A stretch of DNA of 64,000 nt from CAIQPV01 sp963719855 (GCA_963719855.1 CAVRDK010000008.1:1-64000); one strand, 5' to 3'; numbered from the stretch's first letter, positions 44,884 through 53,062 are shown. Numbers and translations: made by a program. The notes: generated by a model not told the origin, from the letters alone.

Positions 44884-44950
44884 TTCTTGGCTTTCAGACT
44901 ACCGGTAGCTAAGTACAGCACTAGTAAAATGCCATTTGCGGCGAAGGGGT

Positions 44951-44980
44951 GTAACGGTTGTTCATAGTAAAATTGTTACA
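44951..44980 (-). promoter_or_regulatory. Candidate SigF-type promoter of the buf operon
   Basis: On the minus strand TGTAAC (44980-44975) is followed after 18 bases by CGTTAC (44956-44951). This resembles the TGTAAC-N17-CGAATA pairs at 48934 and 49091 but has a different -10 element and a one-base-longer spacer. It lies 70 bp before the bufB start. Confidence 0.5.
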
Positions 44981-45083
44981 TGAAAATTTGCGGGGTTTTT
45001 GATGACAGTCCCACTACGATTGTCAGATTTTCCCCAAGACATTCCATTGCGATGTTAGCACCCCCCGCCCTGAAGGCTGTAGA

Positions 45084-45467
45084 TCATGCAAATACATTCA
45101 AAAGACTTCCAATAGTTCCGATCGGCGGAGTCGAGGCAGGTGAAGATATATCGCCAACCTTACTGCTTACGCTTAGGGCTAATATTGTCGAATCTTTATT
45201 TCTATCGGCAAGTGTATTTGCATTATTTACGGTTGGACTATTATTTTGTTTTACAGCATCAGCAGTTTTTATGCGCTGCTCTAGCTCGCTAATCTTATTT
45301 GATATCTCCGTAATCTTGGCTTGTCCTTCGGGTGTTGTGTGAGATGGGCAACTAACCCAGTCGGCAAGTTGTATCTTACATTTATCAAGCTGAGTTTCGA
45401 GACCGGCGGATGATGGGCCGGTTCCAACGGGGCTAGAGAATGTGGATGATCCAATTGCGCTTAACAT
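45084..45467 (-). CDS. Small protein with C-terminal G-x-LLNVFA motif
   Basis: A 127-residue protein after a GAGGG site, 17 bp downstream of msrA and therefore likely in its operon. The N-terminus is Ser/Gly-rich (MLSAIGSSTFSSPVG); a helical middle contains CKIQLADWVSCPSHTTPEGQ and ITEISNKISELEQRIKTA; the end is PPIGTIGSLLNVFA. It has no signal peptide. The ends match the smaller protein at 48614-48823, so the two form a family. Function is unknown. Confidence 0.68.
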   Translation of the reverse strand: MLSAIGSSTFSSPVGTGPSSAGLETQLDKCKIQLADWVSCPSHTTPEGQAKITEISNKISELEQRIKTADAVKQNNSPTVNNANTLADRNKDSTILALSVSSKVGDISSPASTPPIGTIGSLLNVFA

Positions 45468-45484
45468 GCAGCCCTCGCGAAAGG

Positions 45485-46114
45485 CTATTGAAACAACGCC
45501 GGAAATTGTTTACGCAATTTCTCCAGCTTGGGCATGTCGTTGAAGACGATGTATGGCTGGTAGAGATGCAATGCGAGATAGTTCTGGTGATGTTCTTCGG
45601 CCGGATAGAATTGTTGCAGCGGTACAACTTGTGTGACGATAGGCGCAGAGAATACATGCGCGGCGGTGAGCTGTTGGATGTAGCTTTGCGCAATCTTCTG
45701 TTGCTCGGAACTGGTATAAAAAATATCCGAGCGATATTGGCTGCCGGTATCCGGGCCTTGGCGGTTGAATTGGGTAGGATCGTGTGCCACGCTGAAAAAT
45801 ACTTGTAGCAGTTGCTGATAGGAAATCTGTTCAGGGTTGAAACGGACGCGCACTGATTCCGCATGCCCGGTGTCACCTCGGCTCACTTGCTCGTAATGCG
45901 CCGTTGCCGCATTGCCGCCCGCGTAGCCGGACACTACTTCGGATACGCCTTTGACGTGCTTGAACACCGCATCCACACCCCAGAAACAGCCGCCGGCGAA
46001 TACCGCTGTTTGTTCGGTTGGGGCTGCACTGGCGTTTGATAGCGCGCCCATACTGAGCAAGATGCACAGGCTGCCGCTGAATAAATAGCTACGAATGGTT
46101 TTGATGGTTAGCAT
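45485..46114 (-). CDS. msrA: MsrA, exported peptide-methionine (S)-S-oxide reductase
   Basis: MsrA repairs oxidised methionine. The 209-residue protein has a signal peptide (LFSGSLCILLSMGALSNASA), so it acts in the periplasm. The active site is FAGGCFWGVDAVF, followed by VVSGYAGGNAATAHYEQVS and the HDPTQFNRQGPD stretch. It follows dipZ by 17 bp with an AAGGAG site and should draw electrons through DipZ. Confidence 0.93.
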   Translation of the reverse strand: MLTIKTIRSYLFSGSLCILLSMGALSNASAAPTEQTAVFAGGCFWGVDAVFKHVKGVSEVVSGYAGGNAATAHYEQVSRGDTGHAESVRVRFNPEQISYQQLLQVFFSVAHDPTQFNRQGPDTGSQYRSDIFYTSSEQQKIAQSYIQQLTAAHVFSAPIVTQVVPLQQFYPAEEHHQNYLALHLYQPYIVFNDMPKLEKLRKQFPALFQ

Positions 46115-46131
46115 GATGACACTCCTTAAAA

Positions 46132-47832
46132 TCAGCCAAAGGTGAAGGCGAATGCCTCCGAATCGGCGTCCAGAAATTCAATGCGAAAGGTGTGGCCTGA
46201 AGCTTTTCCGCTTTGCCGGATAAGTTGGTATAGCCGTTGTTCGCGTATCACGCCGTTACCTTGTGCATCGGTATCAACGCCGTGATCTGTTCCGGGCGCG
46301 GCTCCGTCCAATGTGACCTTGAACCGCAGTGGTTTATCGTTGTGCGAACCTAGCACCAGATGTAGATCGCGTCCCTGGAAGTGATAACTGATCGTACCGC
46401 CGGATGCTTGCAAAGTGGCTGCTTCTGCGGATACCAGCCAGTTACCGCTCAATGCCCATTGATTAGTCTTAAGCTCGCGCGGTGTGCTGTACTGCGCTGA
46501 TACATCCTGTTTGATTGTCTCAGGTGAGGCCAGATTCTGCTGGCGTGCATAACCTATATAGGTTTCAGGTGAGCGCTCAATATCCGCAGCCGCTGTCATC
46601 GCCCCCGTCCCCGCCACTTGCACCAATCCATTACCCATTGCCAACACACCCTGATGCGCCTCCCTGAGCAAGACCTGGATCATTTGTTCGGTTTCCTGAT
46701 ACGCGCCTTCGCCGAAATGTTGGTGTCGAATCCGTCCTTGTCCGTCTATCAGGTAATGAGCGGGCCAGTATTTATTATTGAATGCATTCCAGATGGCGTA
46801 TTGATTGTCCATCGCTACCGGATAGGTGATGCCCAGATCGTGAAGAGCTTGCTCGACGTTGTGTTGGTCTTTTTCAAAAGCGAATTCCGGGGTATGGACG
46901 CCTATGATGACCAAGCCTTGAGCGCGATATTTTTCATTCCATGCCTTCAGGTAGGGCAATGTGCGCAAGCAGTTGATGCACGAGTAAGTCCAGAAATCCA
47001 CCAGCACCACTTTGCCGCGCAGGCTATCGCTGCTCAGCGGCGATGAATTCAGCCACTGGGTCGCACCGGTCAGTGGGGGCATCCCAGAAGTTTCGGCGAC
47101 GATGGTTATGTTTGGTTGTTTATTCAGTTTCGCAATCAATTTTTGCTCGGTGTTGGAGGTATTCAAAAAAGTGAACTGCGACAGGAAACGGGTATCCCAT
47201 CCTAGCGCGATGACCACTACGCCAGCCACCACCGCCATACCCAGACCGCGCCGCACCCATTCCTCGGCTCCCAGGCTGCGCTTCATCAGGCTGAATACTC
47301 GTCCTCCAGCCAGCAGGGCAAAGCCAAGCGAAGTTGCCGCACCAGCAGCAAACACCAGCAGCAACAAGGCACTGTAAAGATTCGCTCCGTTCAGAGCCGC
47401 ACCTGCCAATACCAGACCCAGAATCGGCCCAGCGCAAGGCGCCCATAAGAATCCAACGGCCACGCCCAGCAGCAACGAGCCTTTGAGGTTGCCTTGCTGA
47501 TCAGCGTGTTGTTGCAAGCGCCCGCCCAAAGCTACAAAGGGACGCATCAGCCGATCCGACAAGGCGGGATAAATCAGCGCAAAGCCCAATAGCAATAACA
47601 GAAGCATTGCCGCATAGCGGCCATATTGATTTACCTCGACCAGCCATGCTCCACCCACTGCCGCGAAGCTGGCGAGCAATGTGAAAGTCGCGGTCATACC
47701 CAGCAAAATAGGCAGGCCGGAACGGCGGAATGACTGATCTGAACGGGCAAAGATAAACGGCAATACCGGCAATACGCACGGACTGAAAATGGTTAGCAAG
47801 CCGCCCAGATATGCCAGGAAAAATATCAGCAT
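46132..47832 (-). CDS. dipZ: DipZ, CcdA-like membrane domain fused to thioredoxin domain
   Basis: DipZ brings reducing power across the inner membrane. The 566-residue protein has an N-terminal CcdA domain with the first redox Cys in LTIFSPCVLPVLPF and a second in LWAPCAGPILG, then a periplasmic TlpA-like domain (DFWTYSCINCLRTLP) and a C-terminal beta-rich domain typical of DipZ. It lies 5 bp downstream of msrB and 17 bp upstream of msrA; the likely job is to reduce these two enzymes. Confidence 0.93.
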   Translation of the reverse strand: MLIFFLAYLGGLLTIFSPCVLPVLPFIFARSDQSFRRSGLPILLGMTATFTLLASFAAVGGAWLVEVNQYGRYAAMLLLLLLGFALIYPALSDRLMRPFVALGGRLQQHADQQGNLKGSLLLGVAVGFLWAPCAGPILGLVLAGAALNGANLYSALLLLVFAAGAATSLGFALLAGGRVFSLMKRSLGAEEWVRRGLGMAVVAGVVVIALGWDTRFLSQFTFLNTSNTEQKLIAKLNKQPNITIVAETSGMPPLTGATQWLNSSPLSSDSLRGKVVLVDFWTYSCINCLRTLPYLKAWNEKYRAQGLVIIGVHTPEFAFEKDQHNVEQALHDLGITYPVAMDNQYAIWNAFNNKYWPAHYLIDGQGRIRHQHFGEGAYQETEQMIQVLLREAHQGVLAMGNGLVQVAGTGAMTAAADIERSPETYIGYARQQNLASPETIKQDVSAQYSTPRELKTNQWALSGNWLVSAEAATLQASGGTISYHFQGRDLHLVLGSHNDKPLRFKVTLDGAAPGTDHGVDTDAQGNGVIREQRLYQLIRQSGKASGHTFRIEFLDADSEAFAFTFG

Positions 47833-47837
47833 GACTG

Positions 47838-48383
47838 TCAGCTCCGTTTGGGCTTAGGAATAAAGCGCATTGCCACCGTATTCATGCAATAGCGCAACCC
47901 CGTTGGTTTTGGGCCATTGTCGAACACATGTCCAAGATGTGCATCGCACAATGCGCATTGCACTTCGGTGCGCGTCATGCCGAGCATGTGATCGGCAATT
48001 TCGCGTACATTTTCTGCGGCAATCGGCTGCCAGAAACTAGGCCAGCCGGTATGCGAATCGTATTTTGTACTGGCGTCGAACAGAGCGTTATCACAACACA
48101 CGCACCGATATAGCCCCGGCTCATGCCTGTCGTAACCCGGCTGAGAAAACGCCCGCTCGGTGCCTTGTTCGCGGGTTACCTGATAGGCAAGAGGCGACAG
48201 CACTTTGCGCCATTCGGCATCTTTATGAACCTTTGCCAGAGCCGCACGCCCCAGCGGTTTCCCATCATCGGAAAATTGCATAATGACCACCTTGTCGCCA
48301 GTGGATGCTGTGTCGGCAAAAGATCGGGTTGCCAGCATCACAGAGACACCGGATAAAGCGAATAAAAACTGTCTGCGTTGCAT
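47838..48383 (-). CDS. msrB: MsrB, exported peptide-methionine (R)-S-oxide reductase
   Basis: MsrB reduces the R-form of methionine sulfoxide. The 181-residue protein has a Tat-like signal (MQRRQFLFALSGVSVML). Zinc ligands are seen in YRCVCCDNALF and VQCALCDAHLGHVF and the catalytic Cys in GLRYCMNTVAMRF. The start at 48383 follows AGGAGG. It is the first enzyme of the msrB-dipZ-msrA operon. Confidence 0.94.
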   Translation of the reverse strand: MQRRQFLFALSGVSVMLATRSFADTASTGDKVVIMQFSDDGKPLGRAALAKVHKDAEWRKVLSPLAYQVTREQGTERAFSQPGYDRHEPGLYRCVCCDNALFDASTKYDSHTGWPSFWQPIAAENVREIADHMLGMTRTEVQCALCDAHLGHVFDNGPKPTGLRYCMNTVAMRFIPKPKRS

Positions 48384-48613
48384 GGCGATATCCTCCTGCA
48401 TCTATGCTTTGTTCGTGTAGCAATTCCTGCATCTGTTTCGAGAAAATTTATCGAAACTGGTTTTGCGATCTATTCGGTCTGTCCATTTATTCGAGCAAGG
48501 CTAGAAAATAGCAACCTAGTCTTTCGTTAATTTGCCTAAATGCGGGTTATATGCTCGGCAAAGGCGAGTCATATTCGCCGAATTATTAAGGTGAAGAACC
48601 GAAGCCTTGCAAA

Positions 48614-48823
48614 TTACGCAGTTACATTTATTAACCTGCCCACAGTTTGCCCGTTGGTATTCACGGTTGGTGATTGTGAATTGTTCGCTCCAATGTTATT
48701 GACAACAGTTGCTTGCGAGCTATTGGAGTCAAGATTTGTGCGTCTTATTTCATTCTGTGCCGACTGTGAGTTTATTGATGACGTTTGACTAGAAAAGCTG
48801 CTAGATAAAGTTGAAATGTCCAT
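48614..48823 (-). CDS. Small Ser/Asn-rich protein with C-terminal G-x-LINVTA motif
   Basis: A 69-residue protein with an excellent AAGGAG ribosome-binding site and two promoter-like elements upstream. It begins MDISTLSSSFSSQTSS and ends PTVNTNGQTVGRLINVTA. Its termini match those of the protein at 45084-45467, which lies at the other end of the msr operon. It has no signal peptide or cysteine. Function is unknown; it is the first gene behind the candidate SigF promoters. Confidence 0.72.
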   Translation of the reverse strand: MDISTLSSSFSSQTSSINSQSAQNEIRRTNLDSNSSQATVVNNIGANNSQSPTVNTNGQTVGRLINVTA

Positions 48824-48933
48824 GATTAACTCCTTATAGTCGTTGATTGATTTAAATTTTGTCCAGAACCGATATTCAACTTCATCGCAAATGTCCTCTC
48901 ATCCTAAAATTATTAGTGCGGGACATCTGCACA

Positions 48934-48966
48934 GGTATATTCGGGCATGTCCGAAAAAAAGTTACA
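48934..48966 (-). promoter_or_regulatory. SigF-type promoter, copy 1
   Basis: On the minus strand TGTAAC (48966-48961) and CGAATA (-10, ending near 48938) are 17 bases apart, matching the -35/-10 pattern known for SigF of Caulobacter. It points to the small gene at 48823 and the msr operon, with transcription expected to start near 48928. Confidence 0.68.
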
Positions 48967-49090
48967 TACCTTGTTTAAGCCCAAGTTTTAAAGCACCTGG
49001 CAACATGACCCCCTTTGCGTAAATTAATAAATGGCATCATCGCAAATGGTTTGGTATCGTGATAACGTTAAACGCGACGCCTTTGCGTAG

Positions 49091-49122
49091 GTGTATTCGA
49101 GCATTGTCGGAAAAAGGTTACA
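49091..49122 (-). promoter_or_regulatory. SigF-type promoter, copy 2
   Basis: A near-copy of the element at 48934-48966: TGTAAC (49122-49117), a 17-base spacer and CGAATA. It lies between the sigma-factor gene and copy 1 and also points left. About 36 bp match between the copies, including the spacer word cggaCA-TGC, which suggests duplication. Confidence 0.65.
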
Positions 49123-49142
49123 TAAAAAAACACGGAACTCAT

Positions 49143-49682
49143 GTGACTGATAAGACAGTACATTATGAAGAATTGATGCAACAGTCTCTGAATGGAGACC
49201 AGCGTGCTTACGCCGACCTGCTGTGGGAAACCTCACGCTTCCTGCGTCCGTATCTTGCAAAACGTCTCAGCTTCACTAATGAAGTTGAAGACCTTTTACA
49301 GGAAATTCTAATTTCCATTCATAAGGCCCGCCATACCTACGATGGCAACCGTCCTTATAAACCTTGGGTATACGCCATTGCAAAATTCCGTTTGCAGGAT
49401 TACTTACGCGCGCATTATTCCGATCTGCTACGCCATGCCGTTGATTTCAATGAGTTGGAAGAAAGTTTACCTGAGCATGTAACCAAAACCGCTATTAGCT
49501 ACGAATCTATAAGTGCGGAAGTCCAAAAGCTTCCCGCGAAGCAGGCAACTATCTTGCAACTTTTGCACCAAGAGGGTTACACAGCCAAAGAAGTGGCTGA
49601 AAAGATGGAAATGAATGAGTCCGCCGTAAAGGTCGCGGCACACCGCGCCTACAAGGTATTGAGAAGCAAGCTGGAAAGATAA
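49143..49682 (+). CDS. sigF: ECF sigma factor of the SigF type
   Basis: A 179-residue extracytoplasmic-function sigma factor. Region 2 includes NEVEDLLQEILISIHKARHT and PYKPWVYAIAKFRLQDYL; region 4 includes LPAKQATILQLLHQEGYTAK and ESAVKVAAHRAYKVLRSKL. The next gene encodes a DUF1109 anti-sigma factor, which assigns it to the SigF/NrsF group known from heavy-metal and oxidative stress. GTG at 49143 is preferred because promoter copy 2 lies inside the longer frame (49059). Confidence 0.88.
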   Translation: MTDKTVHYEELMQQSLNGDQRAYADLLWETSRFLRPYLAKRLSFTNEVEDLLQEILISIHKARHTYDGNRPYKPWVYAIAKFRLQDYLRAHYSDLLRHAVDFNELEESLPEHVTKTAISYESISAEVQKLPAKQATILQLLHQEGYTAKEVAEKMEMNESAVKVAAHRAYKVLRSKLER

Positions 49683-50317
49683 TGGAAAATATCGAAAAGC
49701 TAATAGGCAAGCTGGCACAGGACGCGGTGGCCGTACAGCCCGCCCCGCATCCTTACATGCTGAGCCTCAAATGGATTGTATGGGCGGCGGGTTATCTCTT
49801 CCTGTCGCTGGTATTTTCCGGACTGCGCCCCGACATGATGGTAAAGCTCCATCAACCATGGTTTGTTGCTGAAATCGTAGCACTTACCGTCATTTTTATT
49901 TCCACATCGATCAGCGCCGCATTACTGTCGTTTCCTGATATGCACCAGATGCGCCGGCTTGCATATGCGCCGATTATTACGTTAGCGCTATTTTTGCTGG
50001 TGATGCTTTTTGCTTGGCAAGCCGACAATCCGCCTGCCCATTTTCCGGTACACAGCTTTGAATGCACCATCAGTATTACTTTATTTTCAGTGTTACCGGT
50101 AGCATGGACATTCTTTTCAATTAGGAAATATGCCTGTACACATTACCGCTTAGCAGGCGGTATCGCGCTGCTTTCCAGCTTTAGTGTCGGCGCATTGTGG
50201 CTGCGATTGCACGAAATAAATGATTCAATCATGCACGTTGTCGAGTGGCATTACCTGCCCATGATGGTTTTCGGTATGGCTGGCTTGTGGATTGGAAAAA
50301 AATTATTAAAGTGGTAA
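49682..50317 (+). CDS. nrsF: NrsF-like anti-sigma factor (DUF1109)
   Basis: An inner-membrane anti-sigma factor with six predicted membrane segments in 211 residues. The start codon overlaps the sigma-factor stop, typical for this pair. NrsF of Caulobacter is thought to sense metal or oxidative stress through conserved cysteines. Here Cys128 (SFECTI) and Cys152 (KYACTHY) are present, but the position where relatives have LHC reads LHEIND, so the sensing pair may differ. Confidence 0.85.
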   Translation: MENIEKLIGKLAQDAVAVQPAPHPYMLSLKWIVWAAGYLFLSLVFSGLRPDMMVKLHQPWFVAEIVALTVIFISTSISAALLSFPDMHQMRRLAYAPIITLALFLLVMLFAWQADNPPAHFPVHSFECTISITLFSVLPVAWTFFSIRKYACTHYRLAGGIALLSSFSVGALWLRLHEINDSIMHVVEWHYLPMMVFGMAGLWIGKKLLKW

Positions 50318-50365
50318 TTTGAGATAAACATTTCACAAATTTACAATAATCTGTTCGGAGAAATC

Positions 50366-50746
50366 ATGATGCGTATTATTAAGATGTTTGCTGTGGCATC
50401 GCTCTTCATGGCGTCAACTGTATTTGCTGCCGGAAATCCATTCACAATTTCCGAATTTGATGCTCTCCAAAAGGAAGGCAAGCCCATTCTTGTCCATGTA
50501 CATGCCAACTGGTGTCCAACATGCAAAGTGCAGGATCCGATTATCCATGAACTTACTCACTCTTCTGACCTGAAAAATCTCAACGTACTTGAAGTGGATT
50601 TTGACAGCCAGAAGGATATTGTCCGGCAATTCAAGGTCACTATGCAAAGTACCCTGATTGTATTTAAGGGGGGTAAGGAAGTGGGTCGCTCAGTCGGCGA
50701 CACAAAGAAAGATTCAATCGCCAACCTACTCCGCAAATCAAAATAA
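50366..50746 (+). CDS. Exported thioredoxin-like protein
   Basis: A 126-residue periplasmic thioredoxin with a signal peptide (MRIIKMFAVASLFMASTVFA), redox motif HANWCPTCKVQ and cis-Pro region replaced by TMQSTLIVFKGG, so the usual Pro is a Ser/Thr. The start follows GGAG. It sits between nrsF and a broken ccdA, from which it would have received electrons. Confidence 0.85.
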   Translation: MMRIIKMFAVASLFMASTVFAAGNPFTISEFDALQKEGKPILVHVHANWCPTCKVQDPIIHELTHSSDLKNLNVLEVDFDSQKDIVRQFKVTMQSTLIVFKGGKEVGRSVGDTKKDSIANLLRKSK

Positions 50747-51307
50747 TTGTTTATTGATCTTGGAACTTACGGGTTAGCTTGGCTGGCTGGGGTACTGTCT
50801 ACTCTGTCACCCTGCGTATTGCCAATTATTCCGATTGTCCTCGGTGCTGCTGCCAAGGCGCACAGGTTGGGCCCTATTGCTCTGGCAACTGGTTTGACGC
50901 TGTCATTTACAGTCATTGGCATGTTGATTGCAACAATTGGGATTGCCACTGGAATTGAACAGGCAACGCTTAGAATCGTAGCAGCATGGATTTTTGCTGC
51001 TATTGGCTTGGTGTTGCTGTTTGACCGACTACAGGAGAAAGTTGCCCAGACAAGTTCAAGTGTTGGTGAGTTGGGAGTCAGATGGGCCAATAGGATTTCT
51101 GGGAACAGCTTATCTGACCAATTTGCTTTAGGGTTGGCCTTAGGTTTAATCTGGCAGCCCTTGCGTTGGGCCAACACTAGGCGTGGCAGTGGCCTTGGCC
51201 AATCAGCGGGAAAATTTGGCTCATGCTGCTTTTGTGATGTTTATAGTGGACCCCGATTTTCAGACAATAATTTAAGGTGGTAACCTGCTGCAATTGAGGA
51301 GCAGGTT

Positions 51308-51601
51308 ATGAGCGAAACGAAGCGCAAGAATTTTAGTGGCGAGTTCAAGGCCAAGGTGGCACTTGAAGCGATCCGTGGCATCAAGACGGTTAACGAAATT
51401 GGCCAGGAGTTTGGGGTGCATCCGACGCAAGTCGGCATGTGGAAGAAAGAGCTGCAAGAGCAGGCGTCCAGCCTATTTGATGCCAAGCGTGGCCCGAAGC
51501 CTGCCGACCCGTCTTCCAGCCCGGAGCGGCTCTATTCCGAAATCGGGCGGTTGAAGATGGAGCTGGACTGGCTCAAAAAAAAGTCTGGGATCAGCCAGTA
51601 G
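51308..51601 (+). CDS. IS3-family transposase OrfA
   Basis: A 97-residue helix-turn-helix protein that binds the element ends: FSGEFKAKVALEAIRGIKTV, EFGVHPTQVGMWKKEL, then a leucine-zipper-like region (LYSEIGRLKMELDWLKKK). A run of eight to nine A at 51574-51582 near its end is a likely -1 frameshift site leading into OrfB. Confidence 0.9.
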   Translation: MSETKRKNFSGEFKAKVALEAIRGIKTVNEIGQEFGVHPTQVGMWKKELQEQASSLFDAKRGPKPADPSSSPERLYSEIGRLKMELDWLKKKSGISQ

Positions 51602-52578
51602 AAAGCCGCAAGCAATGGGTCAGCACCGTCGAACCACTGGCGCTGACCCGGCAATGCGAACTGGCGGGTGTCAACCGCTCCACGGTCTATGCGCCGCACA
51701 TGGCAGCAAAACCTGACGAGCAGGAATTGATGTTACTGGCGCTGATTGATGCCAAATACACGCGGCATCCGTTTTACGGCAGCCGCAAGATCAAGATTTA
51801 CTTGCGTGGCTTGGGGCACAAGATCAACCGTAAGCGTGTGCAGAGACTGATGGGCATACTGGGGCTTGCGGGCATGGCCCCGGGGCCTGATACCAGCAGC
51901 CCGCACCCGCAGCACAAGGTTTATCCGTACTTGCTCAGAGGCGTGAATGTGATCCGCCCCAATCAGGTATGGAGTACGGACATCACGTACATCCGCCTAC
52001 CGCGTGGGTTTGTGTACTTGGTGGCGGTGATCGACTGGTACTCGCGAAAAGTGCTGTCGTGGCGGTTATCGAATACGCTGGATAGCGGGTTCTGTGTGGA
52101 CTGCCTGGAGCAAGCATTACAGGCATATGGAGCGCCCGAGATATTTAATACCGATCAGGGTTGCCAGTTCACGAGCGAAGCGTTTACTGGTGTGTTGTTG
52201 AAAAAAGGCATTGCCATCAGCATGGACGGTCGCGGTCGGGCACTGGATAACATCTTTGTGGAAAGGCTCTGGCGCAGCGTCAAACACGAAGACGTGTATT
52301 TGAAATGCTACGCCACGATGTCTGAATTGCTGATAGGATTGACAGAATATTTTGTGCTTTACAACATGGAAAGACCGCACCAATCGCTGGGCTACGACAC
52401 GCCGGATCAGGTCTACCGTACAGCAAGTGGCGGCGGTGCAAGGATCGTGGACAAATACAGTGAGAAAGAAAAATCTCACCCAGAAATAGAAGCAAAAAAA
52501 GAAACCGAAAACCGGGGCAGCGCCGTTCCGCTGCATGAAGAAGGTTACCCTCTTAAACTCGATGCATTATTGTCTTGA
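51577..52578 (+). CDS. IS3-family transposase OrfB (DDE integrase core, made by -1 frameshift)
   Basis: The frame is open from the A-run in orfA, reading KVWDQPVESRKQWVSTVEPL before the first ATG at 51700. It encodes the integrase core with Asp in WSTDITYIRLPRGF, Asp in FNTDQGCQFTSEAF and Glu in NIFVERLWRSVKHEDVYL, plus the PHQSLGYDTPDQVY end motif. The frame is intact, so the element may be active. Confidence 0.9.
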   Translation, partial: KKVWDQPVESRKQWVSTVEPLALTRQCELAGVNRSTVYAPHMAAKPDEQELMLLALIDAKYTRHPFYGSRKIKIYLRGLGHKINRKRVQRLMGILGLAGMAPGPDTSSPHPQHKVYPYLLRGVNVIRPNQVWSTDITYIRLPRGFVYLVAVIDWYSRKVLSWRLSNTLDSGFCVDCLEQALQAYGAPEIFNTDQGCQFTSEAFTGVLLKKGIAISMDGRGRALDNIFVERLWRSVKHEDVYLKCYATMSELLIGLTEYFVLYNMERPHQSLGYDTPDQVYRTASGGGARIVDKYSEKEKSHPEIEAKKETENRGSAVPLHEEGYPLKLDALLS

Positions 52579-53011
52579 CGGAGGGGTCCACTGTAGTTTA
52601 TTTTTAGCATCGGGGCGAATGTGCCACTTGTAATCCTAGGCTTGCTATCCAATCAGGCGTTCATGCGGTTGAATGGAAAACTGATATTAGTAGGAAAAGA
52701 AGGTAAGAAGCTCTTTGGCTTGTTGATGCTGGTGGTAGGCATGTCCATACTGACTGGATTTGATAAAAAACTCGAGACTAAGCTGCTCGAATTATCTCCC
52801 TCTTGGCTGACTGAACTCACAACAAGCTACTGATCGAATCAGCATTATTGGGTTCGCAATTACTCTACCAAGAAAACACACCTACTCGGATAGTAAGTCA
52901 CAGTAGTCATTATGCTGGAATAGGGCATCAAAAATTTCTTTACCTGACGAAGGCTTACACGGTGTGGAATGGTATCAGGCGCAATAAAGGAGTACAGAGA
53001 AAACCAAATAT

Positions 53012-53044
53012 AAAAGAAGGCAGGGTTTGCCCCCGCCTTCTTTT
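53012..53044. terminator. Strong bidirectional terminator hairpin
   Basis: AAAAGAAGGC-AGGG and CCCC-CGCCTTCTTTT form a long GC-rich stem closed by A/T tracts, so a T-run follows on either strand. It separates the broken ccdA gene (rightward) from rubredoxin (leftward). Confidence 0.85.
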
Positions 53045-53062
53045 GACATAATTATTTGCAAT

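Larger units (their letters stand above)
51242..52595 (+). mobile_element. IS3-family insertion sequence with 3-bp target duplication
   Basis: The 1354-bp element has termini TATAGTGGACCCC (left) and GGGGTCCACTGTA (right), inverted with one mismatch. The host bases gtt occur on both sides (51239-51241 and 52596-52598), and removing the element plus one copy restores an open CcdA frame V-M-F-I-F-S-I-G. It carries orfA and orfB in the usual frameshift arrangement. Confidence 0.92.
50747..52833 (+). pseudogene. ccdA-like gene broken by a frameshift and an IS3-type insertion
   Basis: The N-terminal half encodes a CcdA-type membrane protein (WLAGVLSTLSPCVLPIIPIV, first redox Cys). Near 51160 one extra base shifts the frame: removing one T of cagcccttgc restores W-Q-P-C-V-G-P-T-L-G, which contains the second redox Cys, and then reads on to VMF. 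The transposon interrupts at 51242; after it the frame resumes SIGANVPLVILGLLSNQ and ends KLLELSPSWLTELTTSY. Two independent lesions mean the protein is almost certainly not made. It would have reduced the thioredoxin of the preceding gene. Confidence 0.88.
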
